A stretch of 64,000 nt of DNA from Leptospira sp. WS60.C2 (lineage in GTDB: Bacteria > Spirochaetota > Leptospiria > Leptospirales > Leptospiraceae): positions 2,006,001 to 2,070,000 of the forward strand of contig NZ_CP162133.1 in NCBI RefSeq assembly GCF_040833955.1, written 5' to 3'. Positions 1 to 9,303 of this stretch are shown piece by piece. Position 1 is the first letter of the stretch. Every line of letters starts with the position of its first letter. A program made the position numbers and the translations under genes. The notes under the pieces were generated by a model. The model did not search any database, had not been told where the DNA came from, and was given only the letters and a program-made list of their open reading frames with translations.

Positions 1-556
1 ATAAATACAAGCTCCTCACCAAAAAAAACAAAATAAAATTTAGTATAAAAATATTAGATATGTATATTCCATAACCATTCGAAAAGAAATCTACCATCGC
101 ATAAAAGGAGATTGCGATAGAATTAAAACCCAGACGTTCATGAATTAAACCTATACCCTGGACAACGCCATATTCCTTTATGATACTTACTTGATTTGCA
201 TGATAGAGATAAGTATCATACCAAGCGATTTCATTAAAAACGAAAGGAGTATTTATTATTGTTAAAAAGAAAAAGGAGATTAAAATCTTCTTTTCATTCT
301 TTAGTATTCCTGGAATTTCACATAGAGGTATAATGGAGAAAATAAAAATCAGAAACAATGAACAAGGTTGGTAATTTATTACATAACTTGCCAAAAGTGA
401 AAAGAAAAATAGGAAAGAAATTCCAAAAATATATTTAAAAAAACCTTTTTTGTCTTTATAATATCTACAAAAAAAGAGCCCGTAAGCAACTAACGACAAA
501 AAAAAGAAATTCTGAAAAAAAAGGATTTTTGCATTTATTAAAATAATCTCAATCAT
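1..556 (-). CDS. LIC_10190-like polytopic membrane protein (3' end beyond window)
   Basis: Reading from an ATG at 554-556 towards base 1, the frame stays open for 185 codons and runs off the window, so only the N-terminal part is present. The protein is very hydrophobic, with about four or five likely membrane segments. Around residues 120-150 it has the pattern WYDTYLYH followed by GVVQG and HERLGFNS. That resembles the Leptospira LIC_10190 membrane family, which looks like a GT-C-type glycosyltransferase or O-antigen processing protein; I recall this from family knowledge and could not check it. It is the last gene of the O-antigen locus seen here. An AGG lies about 10 nt before the ATG, and a promoter-like site lies just upstream (589-616). 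Base composition is strongly AT-rich. Confidence 0.7.
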   Translation of the reverse strand, partial: MIEIILINAKILFFQNFFFLSLVAYGLFFCRYYKDKKGFFKYIFGISFLFFFSLLASYVINYQPCSLFLIFIFSIIPLCEIPGILKNEKKILISFFFLTIINTPFVFNEIAWYDTYLYHANQVSIIKEYGVVQGIGLIHERLGFNSIAISFYAMVDFFSNGYGIYISNIFILNFILFFLVRSLYL

Positions 557-588
557 TAATTCTTAACCTAAAAATATACAGATAGATC

Positions 589-616
589 GTTATACTTCAA
601 CAGCAAGTTTGTTCAA
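589..616 (-). promoter_or_regulatory. Predicted promoter of the left-edge membrane gene
   Basis: On the minus strand, TTGAAC (611-616) and TATAAC (589-594) are separated by 16 nt, close to a sigma-70 pattern. The -10 lies 33 nt before the ATG at 556. The rest of the 557-1100 gap (544 bases) is AT-rich, and I see no gene or convincing terminator in it. Confidence 0.4.
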
Positions 617-1100
617 TATTAACAAAAAACTAGCTATTATTTAACTCTCTGGCAAAGATTAATCTTCATGGTGGCAGCACAAAAGGATCTTTGACAAATC
701 ATATACTTAACAATAGAGTGAAACTTGGGAGTTTTTAAATACCAAAATCATTTAGAATATAGTTAAACCGGAATCAAAATTATATCCATTATAAAAAGAA
801 TATCTACAGAAATTCGAAATGGAAGCTATTTCTGAAAAAAGGTATTTTATTTTTCCGGCAGGTTGAGTTATCTTGTTATTAAATAATTCAGTTCGATTAG
901 ATAATATAGTTAAATACAAAGTTTTGTTTATTACCAGATAATGATATATTATGTTTAATAGATTATCAACAGAAATATATTTTTCAAAATTGCTTGAAAT
1001 AAGCTTGGATTTTAGAATAGAAAAAACTAAAAAGTTTCAATTTTCTGAAATTAAATGATTTTTAAAATATTTAAATTTTCATTCTTTGAAAGTTAGCATA

Positions 1101-1988
1101 TCACCAAAATGCAAATGAAGCCTGAAATGATCCATATGCCTTCAGGAATTTTGATTTATCCAAATACATAGCAAAGCAAAACATTTCCAGAATACTCCTT
1201 AAAAACAAACAGACTCTTTTAATAATGGGACGTTTGGATAATAAAATGGAAATTGCAAATTGGGTTCTTCCCATAATTTTCATATACTCATTAAAGTAAT
1301 CTTTTGATTTCCTATATTCAATTACTGGATGGTATACCTTTACACTTTCGAGATATAATAATTTCTTTTTATCCATTTTAACCTGACTTGCTAATAGACT
1401 ATCTTCTCCATAAATTTTAAATTTTGAATTAATATTCGTTCCTAATTTCTCACAGAACCCCCCATAAAATTCCAGAATGCTCTTCCTGCAAACAAAGTTG
1501 ACTGAAGGAGGCAAAGCCCCATTCAAGTACTCCCCTTCTCGTTTCTGAGAGTATGCTGGTAATATATATGAGTATATAACTGGGTATTCTAAACTCTCAA
1601 TACTATCTCCATTTTCAAATACTGGGATAATTGGCCCCCCTAATACTCCTGTATCACAATTATAATCTAATTTAAAGTGTTCATCGATTGCACTCATCCA
1701 ATTTTTATCGACCCAAGCATCATCATCAGTGAACGCGATAATATCTCCTCTAGCCGCCCTCCATCCATAATTTCTTGCACAGGCAGCCCCTGTTTTATTA
1801 GAGTGAATATAATAAATATTATTTATCTTACTAAAATATTCCTGAATCATGTTTTTGGTTAAATTATCACTAGATTGATCAACGATGATAATCTCATAAG
1901 TCTGAGAAAATTCAGAATTCAATATAGAATTCAACATCCTTTTCAAAAGAAGAGATCGATTTGCGGTTGGTATAACTACACTTATCAT
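1101..1988 (-). CDS. Family 2 glycosyltransferase
   Basis: This is a GT-A fold glycosyltransferase of family 2, expected to add one sugar to the growing O-antigen on the cytoplasmic face. The N-terminus MISVVIPTANR starts the nucleotide-binding Rossmann region, and a DDD metal/nucleotide motif (FTDDDAWVD) follows about 88 residues in. The open frame extends ten codons further (ATG at 2018). I prefer the internal ATG at 1988, because the family normally begins right at this strand and the site falls 4 nt after the stop of the preceding gene; an AGGAAAA lies upstream. It is co-transcribed with the next GT2 gene. Donor and acceptor sugars cannot be told. The C-terminal 60 residues are hydrophobic and may associate with the membrane. 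Confidence 0.85.
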   Translation of the reverse strand: MISVVIPTANRSLLLKRMLNSILNSEFSQTYEIIIVDQSSDNLTKNMIQEYFSKINNIYYIHSNKTGAACARNYGWRAARGDIIAFTDDDAWVDKNWMSAIDEHFKLDYNCDTGVLGGPIIPVFENGDSIESLEYPVIYSYILPAYSQKREGEYLNGALPPSVNFVCRKSILEFYGGFCEKLGTNINSKFKIYGEDSLLASQVKMDKKKLLYLESVKVYHPVIEYRKSKDYFNEYMKIMGRTQFAISILLSKRPIIKRVCLFLRSILEMFCFAMYLDKSKFLKAYGSFQASFAFW

Positions 1989-1992
1989 AGAC

Positions 1993-2901
1993 TTATCTGC
2001 GACTTTTTCCTGTAACATAAAAGTAAGAGAGCTTCTTAATAAACCATATTATTGCAGATACTAGACTCGAATTCTTGAATCGATTTTTTAATATTAATGA
2101 AGAGTATAAATACAACAGAGATATCAAAAAATAATCAACTCGTTTACTAAGGCGCCAGGCAAGTATCAAATGTTCCTTAAACCTCTGCTTATGCATTGTG
2201 TCAGTTATATTCCCTCCCCAAAATCGATAATCCGAGATTAGAGAATTAATTTTTAACCAACTATATTTATCGAAAACTCTTATAAAAAAGTCACAATCAA
2301 ATACACAAAGGAAATTTACATCAAATTTGATCACATCTAGGATCGATGTTTTAATCATAGTTGAAGGTTGCAAAATGTGGTAATCCAAGAAGATGCATTC
2401 TTTTAGATTAATTCTAGAAACTTGATGTTTACCAGTTTTATATCCTTTGCTGTCAATGAAATAACCGTCACCCGAAACAACATCAAGTAATGCATTCTCC
2501 ATAAAATGAATCAAAAGATTATTTATTGAATCATTTGAGGAATATCTATCATCACTATTTAGCCAAAGAAAGTAATTCCCAATAATTAATTTTATTCCTT
2601 TATTTAGCGCATCTACTGGTCCCTTATCACGCTCACTCATCCAGCGGAAACTAACACCTTTACAGCTATGCGATTCCCTAAAAACCAAATCACCTAGAAC
2701 ATCGGATACTTTCCTTTTTTTAAAAGTTTCATCATATTCACGAATTATATCTACAGTATTATCATTTGATGCACCATCGACAATGATATAGTCAAGATAA
2801 AATTCTCCTTTTTGATTTATAACTGACTCAATGGTTTCCCGAATAAATTGTCCTTGATTATAGGAGGGTGTAACGATTGATATAATAGTTGAAGTCTTCA
2901 T
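1993..2901 (-). CDS. Family 2 glycosyltransferase
   Basis: The protein is 302 residues and begins STIISIVTPSYNQGQFI, the classic GT2 start. It has VDGAS at about 41-45 and the metal-binding SDD at about 116-118 (LWLNSDDRY). KGPVDALNKGI at about 93-103 is a conserved feature of this subgroup. It probably transfers a sugar during O-antigen repeat assembly. It is the first gene of a short AT-rich group with its own promoter-like sequence (2966-2994), and a second GT2 gene follows almost without a gap. No strong Shine-Dalgarno is visible before the ATG. Confidence 0.87.
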   Translation of the reverse strand: MKTSTIISIVTPSYNQGQFIRETIESVINQKGEFYLDYIIVDGASNDNTVDIIREYDETFKKRKVSDVLGDLVFRESHSCKGVSFRWMSERDKGPVDALNKGIKLIIGNYFLWLNSDDRYSSNDSINNLLIHFMENALLDVVSGDGYFIDSKGYKTGKHQVSRINLKECIFLDYHILQPSTMIKTSILDVIKFDVNFLCVFDCDFFIRVFDKYSWLKINSLISDYRFWGGNITDTMHKQRFKEHLILAWRLSKRVDYFLISLLYLYSSLILKNRFKNSSLVSAIIWFIKKLSYFYVTGKSRR

Positions 2902-2965
2902 GCTTTTTATTAATTTTGATTTTAGATTGATTGTAAAAGAATATTGCAGTAATTTTGAATATTTT

Positions 2966-2994
2966 TATATACCTAGAAAAACTGTTCATTTCAA
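2966..2994 (-). promoter_or_regulatory. Predicted sigma-70 promoter inside the O-antigen locus
   Basis: On the minus strand, TTGAAA (2989-2994) is followed after exactly 17 nt by TATATA (2966-2971), 65 nt before the ATG of the GT2 gene at 2901. It lies in the 288-base gap 2902-3189, which holds no other feature I can support. Confidence 0.5.
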
Positions 2995-3189
2995 TATTTT
3001 CGCAAAATGCCTAGCTATATTTAGAGCCAGAATTTGAAGTAAGAATTAGGCTTTAAAAATAAAGAAAAAAAATGAGATTTAAAACAACTTGGTTTCATTC
3101 TATATACCTTAGAAACCTATAAACAGTAAACCTTTTAGATTAGATTTAGCTTTAAACTTCTGATGAAGACATACATGGAACTATTTACA

Positions 3190-4626
3190 TTATAGTCCAA
3201 TTTTTTTTAGTATCCTATTAATAGGACTTAATTTTGATATTTCCATTGCTGCCTCTATTGGATCAATCCATCGATATTCAATGTTCATTGTGATGGAATG
3301 TATTTTTTTCAAACGAAGAGGAAAGGTTAAAAATCCGTGAGTCGAATAAAAAAAGAAAGAATTCCCATTTCGTTTCTGCCAGTTTCCATTTGCGAGTTTT
3401 TGAATGACCTTTTTTTCCCAGACAATCGTTTGATCCTCACCTTCCAAACTAGTACCGAGAATCGTTATCTTCTTGATCTTACATTCATTCGCACTACCTT
3501 TCATTGGCAAAAAGATAAACTGAAAGATACCAGGTCCACTGATCGAAGTCTCATGAATTGGCAGATCGAGTTCTAATTCTTGAATCTTTGCTGAACACGG
3601 AAAATTAAATTGGTATTTTTTTTGCGTGGAAAGATTGGGATCGAATGATAAGAACAAATGTGTTTCTGTGAGACTACCTTCTTTAACAGACTTGTCATAG
3701 TTGAGTCGGTGCGCAAAGTCATTTATGATAGGGATAACTGTTTCGGAAGAAATTTGATAATGTTGGATATCACTGTAATTTGAATTTAATGCTTTTGAGT
3801 ATTGTGCATAAATAGATCCATACATTTTTTCGTGAATGAAATAAGAATTTCCGTAAAAAGAAATTTGGCTAGATTCTAATTTAACATCATGAAAATGATA
3901 AAAAACTAAATAGAAAGGTTTTTTGGTTTTGGTTTCTTCTAATATAATTTCATCATTCTGATGCTGTATTAAAGTATATTGTTGCACATTCCAAGGAGCA
4001 ACCCCACCACCTAAGTGTTTTAATACATGAACTCGATTGAATTGACTAGGCCAATGGTCTAGGTATTTTTGATCACCAAATTTACCGTCTTCAAAACGAG
4101 CATAACACCACTCAAGGCATTTGTCAGCCCACCAATGTAAAACATTTTTTCCATCTGAATCATTTCTAAAAAATACAAATTGAACACAATAAATTCCAGA
4201 AGTAGCGGATTGGTCGTACTTCGGTGTGTATCGATGTTCGGTTATCATTACTGAAGATTCTTTAGTCTCCTCCAGTAGAACTTGAGGATTGGAAAAAAAA
4301 TACAAATCTGCATCGATATAAGTGCAATGGTCTAATGAAAACGTATCAAAACAGTAACGTAAGATCCAAGGCGTACAAGTCCAGCAGTATTCACCTTTTG
4401 TTCTTTCTTGTTTAACTCTAAGTAAATCAGCAGATTCAAAGTCAGAAAGAGAAACTAATTCAACAAAACTAAGATTCAGCTTCTTTAGAGCTGAAAAACA
4501 GGCTTCATCGAAAGGAAATACATACACTTTCGCGGAAGGATCTTTCTCCGCGAGGGACCTTAACATGGTGACCCCTCGAAGTAGGTAATTCGAATCAAAG
4601 AGAGTACAATAATAATTGTGAGTCAT
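3190..4626 (-). CDS. Glycosyltransferase-like protein (GT8-like N-terminus)
   Basis: From the ATG at 4626 this is 478 residues. The start NYYCTLFDSNYLLRGVTMLRSL resembles GT8 and nucleotide-diphospho-sugar transferases. A DAD motif (YIDADLYFF) about 105 residues in is the likely Mn/UDP site. The C-terminal 170 residues are a separate, probably beta-rich region that I do not recognise. The open frame continues to a GTG at 4641, but the ATG at 4626 has GGCAGG about 7 nt upstream and falls 2 nt after the stop of the fdtB-like gene, so I use it. Being directly downstream of the 3-aminosugar genes makes O-antigen assembly its likely job. Family assignment is moderate; the exact reaction is unknown. 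Confidence 0.7.
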   Translation of the reverse strand: MTHNYYCTLFDSNYLLRGVTMLRSLAEKDPSAKVYVFPFDEACFSALKKLNLSFVELVSLSDFESADLLRVKQERTKGEYCWTCTPWILRYCFDTFSLDHCTYIDADLYFFSNPQVLLEETKESSVMITEHRYTPKYDQSATSGIYCVQFVFFRNDSDGKNVLHWWADKCLEWCYARFEDGKFGDQKYLDHWPSQFNRVHVLKHLGGGVAPWNVQQYTLIQHQNDEIILEETKTKKPFYLVFYHFHDVKLESSQISFYGNSYFIHEKMYGSIYAQYSKALNSNYSDIQHYQISSETVIPIINDFAHRLNYDKSVKEGSLTETHLFLSFDPNLSTQKKYQFNFPCSAKIQELELDLPIHETSISGPGIFQFIFLPMKGSANECKIKKITILGTSLEGEDQTIVWEKKVIQKLANGNWQKRNGNSFFFYSTHGFLTFPLRLKKIHSITMNIEYRWIDPIEAAMEISKLSPINRILKKIGL

Positions 4627-4628
4627 GC

Positions 4629-5741
4629 TTAAACCTGCCACCGATTCATCACATCGATGACAGTGTTTATATCCTCTTTCGTGTGGAAGTATGAAATCGG
4701 CAGACTCAGTTCCGTTGCATGGATCTCCTCAGAAATTGGCAACGAAAGCAGATGAAACTCATTTTCATTGCTTTTATAGTTCGTGAATGCAAGTTGTTTG
4801 TGTGGTGGGACGGGGTAATGGATCTCAGTTTTGATACCGTTCTCAAGGAGATAGGTTTTCAACTGATCTCGTTTTTCTGTTCGAATCGGATAGATATGAT
4901 GAACTTGGTAGATCGAATCATCATCAACTAATGGCTTCCAATAGTGATTCGAGAGTCTTTCTTGGTACAAACGTGCCAGTTCTTTCTTATGAAGATTAAT
5001 TTGATTAAGATGCTTCAATTTGACAGAAAGAATTGCCGCCTGCATTTCATCTAACCGGGAATTCATCCCAACAAACTCATTATAATATTTTACAGAAGAA
5101 CCATAATTTCGTAATTTTCTTACTTTATTTGCTATCTCTGGATCATCTGTCACAATCGCACCCGCATCACCAAAAGCACCTAGATTTTTTGTAGGATAAA
5201 AGCTGAATGCATTCACATGACCAAAAGTTCCAACTTTCTTTCCCTTGTATTTTGCTCCATGTGCTTGTGCACAATCTTCAATTAAAACCAAATCATGCTC
5301 TTGGCATATCCCAAGTATTGGATCCATTTCACATGGCCTACCGTAGAGATGAACCACCATGATTGCACAAGTTTTATTCGTAATTTTGTCTTTAATCTTT
5401 TCTGGATTGATGTTGTATGTGTCTAAGGACGGCTCAACTAAAACAGGTTTGAGTCCATTTTGCATAATGGATAGAATCGTAGCGATATAGGTATTGGCAG
5501 GCACTATCACCTCCATACCTTCAGGAAAGTCATAGTATTTTAGACTCAAAGCCAAAGCATCTAAACCAGATGCCACACCTACACAAAATTGATTTCCATT
5601 AAAAGATGCAAATTCAGATTCAAATGTCTCGAGCTCTTTACCAAGAATAAACCAGCCACTTTGGGAGACTCGAAGGACAGCCTCTTCAATTTCCTTTTGG
5701 AATGGTGCATTTAATAATTTTAAATTTTCGTATTCTATCAT
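4629..5741 (-). CDS. fdtB: DegT/DnrJ/EryC1 aminotransferase, FdtB/QdtB-like
   Basis: This is a PLP-dependent sugar aminotransferase of 370 residues, a normal length. The PLP lysine is predicted at K185 in [14 protein letters not shown], and the family motifs EDCAQAHGA (155-163) and [12 protein letters not shown] are present. Family members use glutamate to aminate a 3-keto sugar nucleotide. It overlaps the FdtA-like ketoisomerase gene by ATGA, which points to conversion of dTDP-3-keto-6-deoxyhexose to dTDP-Fuc3N or dTDP-Qui3N. The symbol rests on this pairing; sequence alone cannot separate FdtB from QdtB. No partner acetyltransferase (FdtC/QdtC) is seen in the window. Confidence 0.85.
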   Translation of the reverse strand: MIEYENLKLLNAPFQKEIEEAVLRVSQSGWFILGKELETFESEFASFNGNQFCVGVASGLDALALSLKYYDFPEGMEVIVPANTYIATILSIMQNGLKPVLVEPSLDTYNINPEKIKDKITNKTCAIMVVHLYGRPCEMDPILGICQEHDLVLIEDCAQAHGAKYKGKKVGTFGHVNAFSFYPTKNLGAFGDAGAIVTDDPEIANKVRKLRNYGSSVKYYNEFVGMNSRLDEMQAAILSVKLKHLNQINLHKKELARLYQERLSNHYWKPLVDDDSIYQVHHIYPIRTEKRDQLKTYLLENGIKTEIHYPVPPHKQLAFTNYKSNENEFHLLSLPISEEIHATELSLPISYFHTKEDINTVIDVMNRWQV

Positions 5742-6169
5742 TTCTTTTTATGAGCGATATATTCAATAAACTCATCATACGTACGTAAATAATCGTTTTC
5801 TTCATAATAATCAGATGCATAGACTAACATAACACAGTCGGAGGAAATTGATTCCATCGAATGCCAAAGTTCTTTCCCCAAAACAACTCCCCTATTGCTT
5901 TCATTCATTAAAATTTTTTGGGTGTTTTTTCCGTCATCCAAGTGTAGAACAAAACTACCTTTCAAACAGAAGATCACTTGAATTGTTTCTTTATGGGCGT
6001 GATTTCCTCGAGTTACATCTGTTTCATTTTTTTGAATGATATAATAGGTTCTTTTTATAACAAAGGGAATGTCCCGATTTGCTTCGGCAACCGATAAGGT
6101 TGCCCCACGATCATCCGAAAACTGTTTCAATAAAACATAGCCAGAGTTTTTTACTACGATCTCTTCCAA
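5738..6169 (-). CDS. fdtA: dTDP-6-deoxyhexulose 3,4-ketoisomerase (FdtA/QdtA cupin)
   Basis: This is a 143-residue single-domain cupin. The signature RGNHAHK at 54-60 carries the active-site histidines of FdtA/QdtA, and HLDDG and [13 protein letters not shown] follow on later strands. The family converts dTDP-4-keto-6-deoxyglucose, the product of RmlA and RmlB (both encoded upstream in this locus), into the 3-keto isomer. The 4-bp overlap with the aminotransferase gene supports translational coupling. Fucose-type versus quinovose-type stereochemistry at C4 cannot be decided here. Confidence 0.87.
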   Translation of the reverse strand: MEEIVVKNSGYVLLKQFSDDRGATLSVAEANRDIPFVIKRTYYIIQKNETDVTRGNHAHKETIQVIFCLKGSFVLHLDDGKNTQKILMNESNRGVVLGKELWHSMESISSDCVMLVYASDYYEENDYLRTYDEFIEYIAHKKK

Positions 6170-6177
6170 GTAAATAC

Positions 6178-6870
6178 CTACTTTTTTCGAACTAAAAGAA
6201 TATTATCTAAATAAAATCCGTTATTTGCCGGAAATACTTTTGATAAAAAAATTGTAAGCATTTGGATCGGAGCAAAAACAAGAGGAAGGCTTATTTTATA
6301 GAGGATCCTTCGTCTGGAGAAAATATAATACAAATATGTACAAAACAATTGTCCTAATGTTAAAACAAAATTCCCCGTTTTATATTGTTCCAAAACCTCA
6401 AAACCATTTCTTTCCAATAAGGCCTTAATTCCAAAGGAAGAGTAACGTGCAAAATCATAAGGGACTTCATGTTCATCCCAAACAAAGGGAACAGTCACAA
6501 TTCCGATTCCACCTTTTTTTAACACACGTTTTATTTCGAGTATAAACTCATCTGGATTGAATACGTGTTCCAAAACTTCAGTTGCCAAAAAATAATCGAA
6601 GGTATTTGTCTTAAACGGGAAATGTTTCCCATCATAAAACACATCAGCAAGTGGATTTGAAGAATTAATGCCATGCGCATAATCCATTCCAATGTATTCC
6701 GAGGAAGAGAAAAACTGTTGGTAAGGTTTTGTACCACAGCCGATATCAAGCAACTTTCCTTTCTGTATGTATTTGCTTAGTTTTTCTATATAGAGGTATA
6801 GAAACCTTCTCGTGATGAAGAACGGATTGAAGAAAATATATTTTAAATTTGGTAAAAAATCCCGGTTCAT
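6178..6870 (-). CDS. Class I SAM-dependent methyltransferase
   Basis: The protein is 230 residues. The SAM motif I is LLDIGCGTKPYQ (about 40-51), followed by YIGMDYAHG (motif II), ATEVLEHVFNPDEF and RVLKKGGIGIVTVPF, typical of type 11 methyltransferases. The last 60 residues are hydrophobic and may bind the membrane. Its start overlaps the 3' end of the upstream gene by 4 bp. It most likely methylates a sugar or lipid-linked glycan, or the 3-amino sugar made by the next genes; that is inference from position. Confidence 0.8.
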   Translation of the reverse strand: MNRDFLPNLKYIFFNPFFITRRFLYLYIEKLSKYIQKGKLLDIGCGTKPYQQFFSSSEYIGMDYAHGINSSNPLADVFYDGKHFPFKTNTFDYFLATEVLEHVFNPDEFILEIKRVLKKGGIGIVTVPFVWDEHEVPYDFARYSSFGIKALLERNGFEVLEQYKTGNFVLTLGQLFCTYLYYIFSRRRILYKISLPLVFAPIQMLTIFLSKVFPANNGFYLDNILLVRKK

Positions 6871-8579
6871 TTTTTTCTCTTAAATATTAAAGCTCGATAG
6901 ATGACTGCGGCATCCGCCAAAGAGTATTTGTCATTCGATTCAAAGCTTTCAATTAATTCATATTTCTCCATCATAAAATTTAGGAAATTTTGATAGTTAA
7001 AAAACCATGCTGGATATTCTGCTTTAAATATTTCAGGAGAAACGTTCTCTATCGTAATTCGATCAGGATAGGCTTCAATAAAGAACGGAGTTCGATCAAA
7101 GATAATGGTTTGAAAATCGTATGAAAGAATCAAATCGAGTATCTCGTAAGGATGTCTTAAATATTGGATTACACCCGAAATCAAAACTGTATTTGGTTTT
7201 CTATTTTTAACCACTTCTTCAATCGTATGATAATACCGGATTTCTTCTGTTTCAAAATCCGATTTCCCAAGATTCACGAACTTTTCTTGTTCAACAATAC
7301 TCCATTCTAAATGATTGAGCCTAGATAAAAACTTTCGATTCTGAAAGTAGGTACTTCCCAATGAACCTCCGAAATCCAGAACTTTCAATCTTCCTTCATT
7401 GAGAGAAGCAGAAAAAAGTAAACCAATCAATAGGGGTTGCGAATACTGAATTTCATCAAAGATTACCGAATCTCTTTCATAGACAGCTTTGCCATCCCGT
7501 ACCAATTGCAATGATTCTTTCACTTTTTGAATGATGTTATCGGAATCATAACCTGAACATAGTGAAGAAGCCTCTTCCCAAGTCCTATAATTTCCAGTAA
7601 ATGTAAATTCTGTTTTTACATCTTTGACAATGAGAAACCGAAGGCATTTAGATGCGATCCTTTTGGATAACCGCAATAAACGTTTAATGAATTGTCTGAA
7701 TGTAGTGCGTTTCGATGGATTAGGTTGCAATGAGATTGATTGAAAATATTCGATCATTCTCTTCCTTGCTAGTTTGTTTTCCTGAATAGATGACGGTAAC
7801 TCATGATCCTTCATATAAGAAAATTCTTTACTCCAATGATCATTATCATCACAGTGAGTACCTGAGTTGTCGAGTCCAATATTCAAAACTAAACTTTCCC
7901 TTGGATAAAGAGTCAGTTTATTTTGTAAAAAAATCGAAGCATGCCAACGAATAGCCCAGCTATTATTTTTACCATCGATTTGATTTTGCAACATTTGAAA
8001 AAAAGGAAATGTATGTTCATAATCGAAGTCTCTCACTAGATTATTTTTTAACAGTTCATCTCGTAATTTTTTTCCATCAGGTTCGAAAAATTTCCAAGCT
8101 CTTTGCCAAGTTGCCCAACCCCAACAATCAGCTCCTCGAATGAAGTAAGTATCTTCTAAATCAGCTGTATTCATAGGAAAATTATATGAATGAATACTGG
8201 CCACTTTTTCTTCTTTTTGGTAGGTTTCCAATCCCTTATTCATAAACTGAAGAAAGTAAGGACTCACTAGAATATCATCTTCGAGCACAATTACAGTTCC
8301 GTATTTACTTACAACTTCAGTGACACCGTTAATGATTGACTTAGCCAAACCAAAGTTCATTTCTCGTTCCACAATCTGTATAGATTGAAAACCAGAAATT
8401 TCCTTCAAGTAGGATCTGACTTTCACGACATTCTCAAGATGTTCTTTGTTTTTTGGAGCATCAGAATAGATGATCAAATCGGATTGAGACGCTTCCTTAT
8501 TCGACAAAAGAGAGTCTACAACACGTTTTGTGTGTTCGGGTCGATTATAAACAAATATCACAATAGGAGCGTATTTCAT
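6867..8579 (-). CDS. Two-domain protein: glycosyltransferase plus TIGR04325 methyltransferase
   Basis: This 570-residue protein joins two enzymes. Residues 1-280 form a GT-A glycosyltransferase: PIVIFVYNRPEHTKRVVDSL at the start, IIYSDAPKN, and VIVLEDDILVSPYFL with the acidic metal motif. Residues from about 325 match the TIGR04325 putative methyltransferase family, first described from Leptospira (LIC12133): FTGNYRTWEEA, then FDEIQYSQPLL and the SAM motif VLDFGGSLGSTYF. The middle (about 280-320) is basic and probably a linker. The frame is continuous with no stop, so this is a true fusion unless there is a sequence error. It could add a sugar and then methylate the same glycan. It overlaps the next gene by 4 bp. 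Confidence 0.82.
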   Translation of the reverse strand: MKYAPIVIFVYNRPEHTKRVVDSLLSNKEASQSDLIIYSDAPKNKEHLENVVKVRSYLKEISGFQSIQIVEREMNFGLAKSIINGVTEVVSKYGTVIVLEDDILVSPYFLQFMNKGLETYQKEEKVASIHSYNFPMNTADLEDTYFIRGADCWGWATWQRAWKFFEPDGKKLRDELLKNNLVRDFDYEHTFPFFQMLQNQIDGKNNSWAIRWHASIFLQNKLTLYPRESLVLNIGLDNSGTHCDDNDHWSKEFSYMKDHELPSSIQENKLARKRMIEYFQSISLQPNPSKRTTFRQFIKRLLRLSKRIASKCLRFLIVKDVKTEFTFTGNYRTWEEASSLCSGYDSDNIIQKVKESLQLVRDGKAVYERDSVIFDEIQYSQPLLIGLLFSASLNEGRLKVLDFGGSLGSTYFQNRKFLSRLNHLEWSIVEQEKFVNLGKSDFETEEIRYYHTIEEVVKNRKPNTVLISGVIQYLRHPYEILDLILSYDFQTIIFDRTPFFIEAYPDRITIENVSPEIFKAEYPAWFFNYQNFLNFMMEKYELIESFESNDKYSLADAAVIYRALIFKRKK

Positions 8580-8612
8580 ATTTTCAAAATGGTTAGCGCA
8601 GGAAGTAAAAAT

Positions 8613-9287
8613 CTAAATCAAAATGTTTTGATCTATGTAGAAACAAGTTCGAGGGGTTTTGCAATAAAAACGATAGCCTATTTCTTTCAAAAAGATATTG
8701 ATTGGGTTTTGCGAAATTGTTTCTAGATCGAAATTCAAGATTTCAATTAAAATTACCTTGGGTCGAAACTGTTTCCAATCTCCAGATTTGAGAACAGACA
8801 TTTCGTTCCATTCTACATCAATGTTGATAAAATCGATTTCCTTTCCAACGGCATATTCTTGCAAAACTTTGACAAGAGGCCTTACGTTAATTTTCACTTG
8901 GTCTTTTGTTTTGTAGTTGGTTGATTCTTCTAAAAACTTAACTCGACTTGCGTCAAATGTATTGAGGGCGGCCTCTTCAAAGCGGTAATAAATCAGTTCG
9001 GATTCTTCCATTCCTATCCCGAGATTCAAATTTTGATCTCGTTTCCGGAATTTTTGAAATTGTTTGAATCCATCTGGTGATGGCTCTATATTTATTCCAT
9101 TCCAACCCAATTCATAGAAATAATTCGTATTCGAAAAACGGAATGGATCATATGCACCAACGTCTACATAAAATCCATGTTTTTGATCTCCAAAAAAATC
9201 ACGAAGGACCATGTCCTCGCCTTCTTGGGAATAGGAAGGGTGGATTTTTTTTTTTTCACTAAAGATTCGATTAAAAAAAGGCATCAT
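8613..9287 (-). CDS. FkbM family methyltransferase
   Basis: This is a 224-residue SAM-dependent methyltransferase. HPSYSQEGEDMVLRDFF leads into YVDVGAYDP (40-48, motif I), then GINIEPSPDGF, and later DFINIDVEWNEMSVLKSG, all hallmarks of the FkbM group, which O-methylates sugars and other glycan hydroxyls. The ATG at 9287 follows the upstream gene after 16 nt. It lies between two other methyltransferase genes, suggesting a heavily methylated O-antigen. Confidence 0.85.
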   Translation of the reverse strand: MMPFFNRIFSEKKKIHPSYSQEGEDMVLRDFFGDQKHGFYVDVGAYDPFRFSNTNYFYELGWNGINIEPSPDGFKQFQKFRKRDQNLNLGIGMEESELIYYRFEEAALNTFDASRVKFLEESTNYKTKDQVKINVRPLVKVLQEYAVGKEIDFINIDVEWNEMSVLKSGDWKQFRPKVILIEILNFDLETISQNPINIFLKEIGYRFYCKTPRTCFYIDQNILI

Positions 9288-9303
9288 AAAATTATCTGCT
9301 CAA

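Noticed and set aside
557..1100. A degraded gene in the 544-base AT-rich gap
   Set aside because: All frames are broken often and no conserved motif could be read; only the promoter-like site at 589-616 is supported.
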